Source of the DNA: an uncultured Alistipes sp. | Lineage (GTDB): Bacteria > Bacteroidota > Bacteroidia > Bacteroidales > Rikenellaceae | Reading direction: 5' to 3' | Length of the DNA stretch: 8,961 bases | Assembly: GCA_900766655.1 (NCBI GenBank) | Contig: CAAFWE010000017.1 | Location: forward strand, 1 to 8,961 | Shown here: in pieces, positions 4,949 to 8,961 of the stretch | Layout: every line of letters starts with the position of its first letter | How positions within the stretch are numbered: position 1 is the stretch's first letter | Notes under the pieces: model-generated | Seen by the model: only the letters and a program-made list of their open reading frames with translations | Database searches by the model: none | Told to the model about the DNA's origin: nothing | Program-made: the position numbers and the translations under genes

Positions 4949-7141
4949 TTACCACTTTGGATATATCTTCGGTGCTATGAATCTCAACGAACCTGTGCCG
5001 ATGAGCGGAGCCTCCGAAACCAATCGAGCCGCCTTTATCGGACGAGGATTTTCGAGCAGAATCTTACCATCCTTCAAATCGGCTACACGCTCGAAGTTCT
5101 TGCCATCCTCGCTAATCTCGATATAGCCCAATGGGAAGCATCGCGATGGCATAGCAAAGTATCCCGAATAGAACTCTACCGCGCGGCACTCAAGAGGCTC
5201 GGCAAATTCGTACAAGAACCAATCACCCTTCACACAAGTGCGTGCAGTGCGTGCCTCCGACTTATAATTCATCACCCTATCGAATCCATATTTTGGATTC
5301 TCTGGCATCGACGAAGTAAGCCTAAATGCTGGTTTGATTGTCGCATAGCGCGAGGAGTGAGCGACCTCAGGGGATAGATGGTTGCGATACTCGCTCCAGA
5401 ACACAAACTTACCAGGGGTCGAGGTCTTGATAGCACCACTATATTTGCACACCCTCGACGAGCCATCCTCACGATAGTAGAGAGTGCCATTATCAATCTT
5501 GTCAACACTCAGCTGACCATTCTCATACTTTACATCAGGAGGCGTAATGCGGAAGTTAATACCCATATCCGCCATACGATCATAGTGGCAAGTGTAGAGA
5601 CGATTGTGGAACTCCGCCCACTCGCCTCCGCCATTCTTACCCCAGCAGTGCTCAGCAAGGGCGCAAATACGAGGGAAGGTCTGGTACTCGATAAAATTGA
5701 TAGACTCGTCGCCACCTTGCGAGAGGAACGCCTCACTCCAAGCGGCAGCCTCGAAGCCCTTCACTTGTGCCACCTCTTCATCGGTAAAGCCCTCCTTAGC
5801 AAAGTCGAACGAATAGACCTTACGCACATCGAAGCAACCGCCCCATACTGCACCTGGCTCACGCTCGCTCTGACGCATATCGAAATAGAAGAACTGCTGT
5901 GGCATAAAGATGGTCGGATAACCCTTCGACATCACCTTCTTGCAGACCGATGGGCTCTTCCAGCCGTGTACCAAAGCCTCCTTCGAAAGTCCACCTCCAA
6001 ATGCCGCCTCGTTCCATACAGAAGGCTTCTTGCCATATTTGGCAAGGATTGTCTGGATGCGTTCGATAAACATATCCTCCAACTTGTGGCCATCGGTATA
6101 GCCACGCTTCTTCAACCAAGCCGAGCAGTTTGGACACTTCTTCCACTGCGACATATTCACCTCGTCGCCACCAATATGGAAGTGCTCCGATGGGAATAGA
6201 GCGCACACCTCCGCCAAAATTTCCTCGAGGATGCGATAGTTGTTCTCCTTGGTAGCACAAACAACATTTCGGTTATCATAGTTTCCGTTCAGATGCAACT
6301 CGTCATTGGCGTAGTCGCAAAGCATAGTCGGATAGATGCGCAGCAGTGCCTGGCTATGACCTGGAAGGTCAATTTCGGGAATAATCTCTATATTGCGTAC
6401 CGCAGCATAGGCCACAACCTCGCGAATCTCATCTTGGGTGTAGTAGCCACCATACTTCTCGTCCCACTTGCCCAAAGTCGCACACAATGGCGAGTCGCCA
6501 CCACGAAAACCCGCAATCTTTGCCAAGTCGGGATGTGATTTAATCTCGACACGCCAACCTTGGTTATCGACCAAGTGCCAATGCAACTTATTGATTTTGT
6601 GATAGGCAAGATAGTCGATGTAGCGCAAAATGTTCTCGTGAGTAATAAATGTACGCGCCACATCGATCATAAAACCACGATATGCGAACTTTGGTTTGTC
6701 TGCGACATCGCATCCAAGCACCTTTACAGGTAGCTGCATCTGCTTGGTATAGACCTCGCTCGGCAGAAGTTGGAAGAGCGTCTGTACGCCATTGAATACA
6801 CCTCCGTAGCCACCACCAACAATCTGCACCGCATCGTTCGACACCGAGAGTCGGTACTCCTCCTCCGCAAGTGAGCAATCGAGCGAAAGCGAAACATAGT
6901 TTGCTGCTGGAGCCACATTCTCGACACCACTCACTGCGAGATATTCACGCACATAGCTTACAATCGAGGCAAGCGACTCTTCGCCACACACCAAAACGGT
7001 ATTGGCGTTTAATTCGAAAGCGTTTTTGTGCTCGTTGAGAGAGAGTGGTTGCGGTATTATTGCCACACCCGACATCGGAGCAGGCTGCTTGTTACACGCA
7101 ATGGCAAAGATGGTTGCCACCACCAAAAGGATTCGTTTCAT
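4949..7141 (-). CDS. GH20 beta-N-acetylhexosaminidase, predicted lipoprotein
   Basis: Exo-acting glycoside hydrolase that removes terminal beta-linked GlcNAc/GalNAc from glycans by substrate-assisted catalysis. It has 730 residues. Domains in order: a signal peptide with a probable lipidation Cys at 16 (MKRILLVVATIFAIAC), a GH20b-type alpha/beta domain at about 24-148, a TIM-barrel catalytic domain at about 152-500, and a C-terminal beta-rich region ending in a discoidin-like (F5/8C) part at about 610-728. The catalytic pair Asp326-Glu327 is in HFHIGGDEV. Arg155 in YRGFMIDVAR, HWHLVDNQGWRVEIK (187-201), PEIDLPGHS (255-263) and Trp residues 376, 394 and 468 fit the substrate pocket. There is no acidic run after Cys16 of the kind that sends Bacteroidota lipoproteins to the cell surface, so a periplasmic-facing place is more likely. 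It has its own promoter and is not in a susCD locus here. Natural substrate (host glycan, chitobiose, peptidoglycan fragment) cannot be told. Confidence 0.95.
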   Translation of the reverse strand: MKRILLVVATIFAIACNKQPAPMSGVAIIPQPLSLNEHKNAFELNANTVLVCGEESLASIVSYVREYLAVSGVENVAPAANYVSLSLDCSLAEEEYRLSVSNDAVQIVGGGYGGVFNGVQTLFQLLPSEVYTKQMQLPVKVLGCDVADKPKFAYRGFMIDVARTFITHENILRYIDYLAYHKINKLHWHLVDNQGWRVEIKSHPDLAKIAGFRGGDSPLCATLGKWDEKYGGYYTQDEIREVVAYAAVRNIEIIPEIDLPGHSQALLRIYPTMLCDYANDELHLNGNYDNRNVVCATKENNYRILEEILAEVCALFPSEHFHIGGDEVNMSQWKKCPNCSAWLKKRGYTDGHKLEDMFIERIQTILAKYGKKPSVWNEAAFGGGLSKEALVHGWKSPSVCKKVMSKGYPTIFMPQQFFYFDMRQSEREPGAVWGGCFDVRKVYSFDFAKEGFTDEEVAQVKGFEAAAWSEAFLSQGGDESINFIEYQTFPRICALAEHCWGKNGGGEWAEFHNRLYTCHYDRMADMGINFRITPPDVKYENGQLSVDKIDNGTLYYREDGSSRVCKYSGAIKTSTPGKFVFWSEYRNHLSPEVAHSSRYATIKPAFRLTSSMPENPKYGFDRVMNYKSEARTARTCVKGDWFLYEFAEPLECRAVEFYSGYFAMPSRCFPLGYIEISEDGKNFERVADLKDGKILLENPRPIKAARLVSEAPLIGTGSLRFIAPKIYPKW

Positions 7142-7173
7142 ATAAGTTTAGTATTTAAGTAGTTTCATCTCTG

Positions 7174-7204
7174 CAAAGATAGTGTTTTTATTTGATAAGA
7201 GCAA
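7174..7204 (-). promoter_or_regulatory. Bacteroidota-type promoter of the GH20 gene
   Basis: On the reverse strand TTG (7204-7202) is followed after 20 nt by TATCTTTG (7181-7174), matching the -33 and -7 elements and spacing of the Bacteroidota primary sigma factor. It is the best promoter in the window. Transcription would start near 7167-7169, about 27 nt before the ATG. Confidence 0.75.
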
Positions 7205-7227
7205 TAGGGATAATAGGGGTTATAGGG
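7204..7227. repeat. Three 9-bp-spaced direct repeats of ATAGGG upstream of the GH20 promoter
   Basis: ATAGGG occurs at 7204-7209, 7213-7218 and 7222-7227, exactly 9 bp apart (CCCTAT on the reverse strand). The array touches the -33 element and lies just upstream of it relative to the gene, where an activator or repressor would bind. It may instead be a chance low-complexity patch. Confidence 0.6.
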
Positions 7228-7274
7228 CAAATTTTGAAGCGAGCGTTCAAAACACCGCCACCCAAAAAAAATGA

Positions 7275-7382
7275 TTTTAAGCAGATGAGAGCAAGGCAAA
7301 CGAGAAGCCGAGTGCGCAGCATACTAAAGCGTATGTGAGCAACTCGGCTATCGATGTTTAACGCAGCTATCGCTGCTTAAAA
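7275..7382. repeat. 108-bp inverted-repeat-bounded structured element between lysA and the GH20 gene
   Basis: The ends are exact 10-bp inverted copies: TTTTAAGCAG (7275-7284) and CTGCTTAAAA (7373-7382). Inside are a long imperfect hairpin with outer arms AGCCGAGT (7306-7313) and ACTCGGCT (7342-7349) and inner arms around CATAC/GTATG, and a second short hairpin GCAGC-tatc-GCTGC (7363-7376) that overlaps the right end. On the lysA strand the element is followed by eight T (7271-7264), so it could end lysA transcripts. The layout resembles a palindromic dispersed repeat or small non-autonomous mobile element; copy number is unknown from this window. Confidence 0.6.
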
Positions 7383-7389
7383 ACAATTT

Positions 7390-8547
7390 TTACAGCTCGT
7401 CGGAGTATACTGCGCCAGGTAGATCGTGCTGATTGTAGCGCGATGCCATCGACATTCCGTAAGCACCCGCAGTCTTGAGCGTGAGCAAGTCGCCACGCTT
7501 GGTGAGTGGAAGCGACACATTCTCATCGAAGATATCGGTACTCTCGCAAGCGGTACCTACGATGGTATATTTGAGACGCTGCTCGCTCTCGGAGGTGATA
7601 TTCTCGATATTGTGGTACGAGCCATAGAGCGCAGGACGAATAAGCTCTGTCATACTTGCATCGACAATGACGAGTCGACGACCAGTAGCGGTGGTCTTGT
7701 TGAAGAGCACCTTTGTGATAAGCTCGCCACACTCGGCAACAATCGAACGACCAAACTCGAAATGTACCTCGCGCTTGCCCACCTGAAGGTGCTGTTTGAT
7801 GATGGCAAACACCGAAGCAAAGTTCGGAATAGGCTCATTCTCAGGCATATCGTAGTTCACGCCAAGACCGCCACCAACATCCACAAACTCGAGCTCGAAG
7901 CCAAGCTCAGTGAGATTTCTTACGATGACATTCACCTTGTTGCACATATTCTCGAAGACATGCAACTCACGAATCTGCGAGCCGATATGGATGTGCATAC
8001 CGATAACATCGAGATTCTTCAATGCCTTTATCTCCTCGACCTTCTCGAGAATTTCCTCGTAAGAGATACCGAACTTCGAGTCGGCCTGACCTGTATCGAT
8101 ACAGTGGTTGGTTTTAGGGTCAATATCGGGGTTGACACGAAGGGCAACATCAACAACCTTACCCATCTCACCAGCGATTTCGTTCACCACATACAACTCC
8201 TCGATAGACTCGCAGTTGATGGTCAAGATACCCTGCTCGATGGCGTAGCGTATCTCCTTATCTCGTTTGCCGACACCGGCATATACGATTGTCTTTGGAT
8301 CGAAACCCGCCTCGATAGCGCACTTCACCTCGTTGCCACTTGCGCAGTCGATGCCGAGTCCGTGCTCGCGGATAATCTGCAGAAGGCGCGGATCGTAGTT
8401 CGCCTTGATAGCGTAGTGAATCTTGTAGTCGTAACGACGAGCTACCGACATCAGACTATCGAGAGTCTGATGCAAGAGGTCTACATCATAGAGGTAGAAT
8501 GGGGTTTCGTAGTTTGCCAACTTTGCGGCAACTTGTCTGCTTAACAT
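7390..8547 (-). CDS. lysA: Diaminopimelate decarboxylase LysA
   Basis: Cytoplasmic PLP enzyme (fold type III, alanine-racemase-like barrel) that decarboxylates meso-2,6-diaminopimelate to L-lysine, the last step of lysine synthesis. It has 385 residues. The PLP-binding Lys48 is in HYAIKAN; other marks are HIHIGSQ at 185-191, the phosphate-binding GGGLG at 225-229, EFGR at 264-267 (EPGR in many LysA), the active-site Cys334 in ACEST, and GAYGMSMASRYN at 361-372. The C-terminal ending YSDEL is typical of Bacteroidales LysA. The ATG at 8547 gives a start of normal length. It begins 12 nt after the stop of the truncated hydrolase gene, with no recognisable -7 box in between, so it is probably read from an upstream promoter together with that gene. 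The structured element at 7275-7382 follows its stop. An ornithine/arginine decarboxylase of the same fold is unlikely given the LysA-like ending. Confidence 0.95.
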   Translation of the reverse strand: MLSRQVAAKLANYETPFYLYDVDLLHQTLDSLMSVARRYDYKIHYAIKANYDPRLLQIIREHGLGIDCASGNEVKCAIEAGFDPKTIVYAGVGKRDKEIRYAIEQGILTINCESIEELYVVNEIAGEMGKVVDVALRVNPDIDPKTNHCIDTGQADSKFGISYEEILEKVEEIKALKNLDVIGMHIHIGSQIRELHVFENMCNKVNVIVRNLTELGFELEFVDVGGGLGVNYDMPENEPIPNFASVFAIIKQHLQVGKREVHFEFGRSIVAECGELITKVLFNKTTATGRRLVIVDASMTELIRPALYGSYHNIENITSESEQRLKYTIVGTACESTDIFDENVSLPLTKRGDLLTLKTAGAYGMSMASRYNQHDLPGAVYSDEL

Positions 8548-8559
8548 AGCTATATGAAA

Positions 8560-8961
8560 TTATCTTAATTCAATAAATATATAGGAGTTTGGCTCCATAA
8601 AAATAGTAGCCTTCGATTTTACAATCTCGATAGGTGTCTCGGTATGCATCTTGAAACGATCCATAACATGCGAAATAGCCTCCTTCGCCTCAAAGTTCTT
8701 GAAGTTGATTGTTATTCGCTTTGGTGCTACTATATTTCTGTCGTCGGTGTAGTAGGTGAGCAGGAGTGCCAACTTGCCATTTTCACCCTTTGCGGCTGTA
8801 GCATAGAAATCCTTCAAACCGCCCACACTTGTCTTGACTTGTGTGCCCAACTCGCGGAGCTTCTTCCACGAATAGAGCGAATAGTAGGAGTGGCGTGGCT
8901 GCGAGGTGTAGAGGTCGAACAAACCGTTAAAGCTTGTTCCAGGACGCGCGTCGTAGTACAT
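8560..8961 (-). CDS. C-terminal part of a probable GH39-like (clan GH-A) glycoside hydrolase, cut by right edge
   Basis: The visible 133 residues are the end of a protein whose N-terminus lies beyond the window; the Met codon at the edge is probably internal. The first part, YYDARPGTSFNGLFDLYTSQ followed by PRHSYYSLYSWKKLRELG, resembles the last barrel strand and helix of beta-xylosidase/arabinofuranosidase-like enzymes (fnGLFDxxt..P...YYal..f..L). The rest, about residues 42-133, alternates polar and hydrophobic positions and looks like the beta-sandwich that follows such barrels (LALLLTYYTDD, RITINFKNF, SYIFIELR). No catalytic residue falls inside the visible part, so activity and family cannot be confirmed. 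The stop lies 12 nt before lysA, suggesting co-transcription. Confidence 0.5.
   Translation of the reverse strand: MYYDARPGTSFNGLFDLYTSQPRHSYYSLYSWKKLRELGTQVKTSVGGLKDFYATAAKGENGKLALLLTYYTDDRNIVAPKRITINFKNFEAKEAISHVMDRFKMHTETPIEIVKSKATIFMEPNSYIFIELR

Noticed and set aside
5378..6199. 273-codon plus-strand frame opposite the GH20 gene
   Set aside because: The reverse strand encodes continuous GH20 catalytic domain here, so this is a shadow.
7188..7322. 44-codon minus-strand frame between lysA and the GH20 gene (begins MLRTRLLVCLALICLK)
   Set aside because: It is built from the hairpin element, the run of eight T and the ATAGGG repeats, and it ends inside the GH20 promoter spacer. The hydrophobic start is suggestive, but the repeats explain the sequence better.
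7753..7764. LysA has EFGR where many homologues have EPGR
   Set aside because: Bacteroidales LysA proteins commonly have another residue than Pro here (E-x-G-R), so this looks like a lineage trait and not a defect.
7426..8544. 372-codon open frame antisense to lysA
   Set aside because: It mirrors lysA across nearly its whole length. It stays open because codons that read as stops on the other strand are rare in lysA; its product shows no family motif.
1..8961. Search for CRISPR arrays, tRNA/rRNA genes, transposases, phage or defence genes
   Set aside because: No regularly spaced long repeats, tRNA-like or rRNA-like stretches, or mobile-element or defence proteins were seen by eye on either strand.

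Overview
The window looks like a chromosomal segment of a Bacteroidales (phylum Bacteroidota) bacterium. The signs are promoter boxes of the Bacteroidota type TAnnTTTG, mostly weak ribosome binding sites, an nqrAB pair, and a LysA and TatD-type hydrolase of the form usual in gut Bacteroidales. A Rikenellaceae/Alistipes-like host is possible but cannot be decided from this sequence. I see no phage, insertion sequence, tRNA, rRNA or CRISPR array. The content is mostly core metabolism.

Layout: positions 1-2540 hold the start of an nqr operon read leftward, with nqrB (cut by the left edge), nqrA, and a roughly 90-nt leader that carries a 19-codon ORF. From a shared divergent promoter region (about 2531-2614) a rightward set begins: a short TatD-type metal-dependent hydrolase, tcdA (tRNA t6A dehydratase) and a D-2-hydroxyacid dehydrogenase whose start lies 1 nt after the tcdA stop. 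The set ends at a two-way terminator (4911-4947) shared with the converging gene, a 730-aa GH20 beta-N-acetylhexosaminidase predicted to be a lipoprotein (4949-7141, minus). That gene has its own good promoter, preceded by three 9-bp direct repeats. Next is a 108-bp inverted-repeat-bounded element (7275-7382). Then lysA (diaminopimelate decarboxylase, minus) follows 12 nt after the end of a truncated gene at the right edge, probably a GH39-like glycoside hydrolase.

How the genes fit together: NqrA/NqrB belong to the sodium-pumping respiratory complex. TatD-type hydrolase and TcdA are housekeeping functions in nucleic acid and tRNA quality. GH20 and the truncated hydrolase act on glycans outside the cytoplasm. 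LysA makes lysine from meso-diaminopimelate. I see no single pathway joining them and no convincing new multi-gene system. The most novel signals are in non-coding DNA: the leader ORF with an overlapping hairpin before nqrA, the 108-bp structured element after lysA, the phased repeats at the GH20 promoter, and a perfect palindrome over the tcdA promoter. No gene-free stretch exceeds 300 bases.
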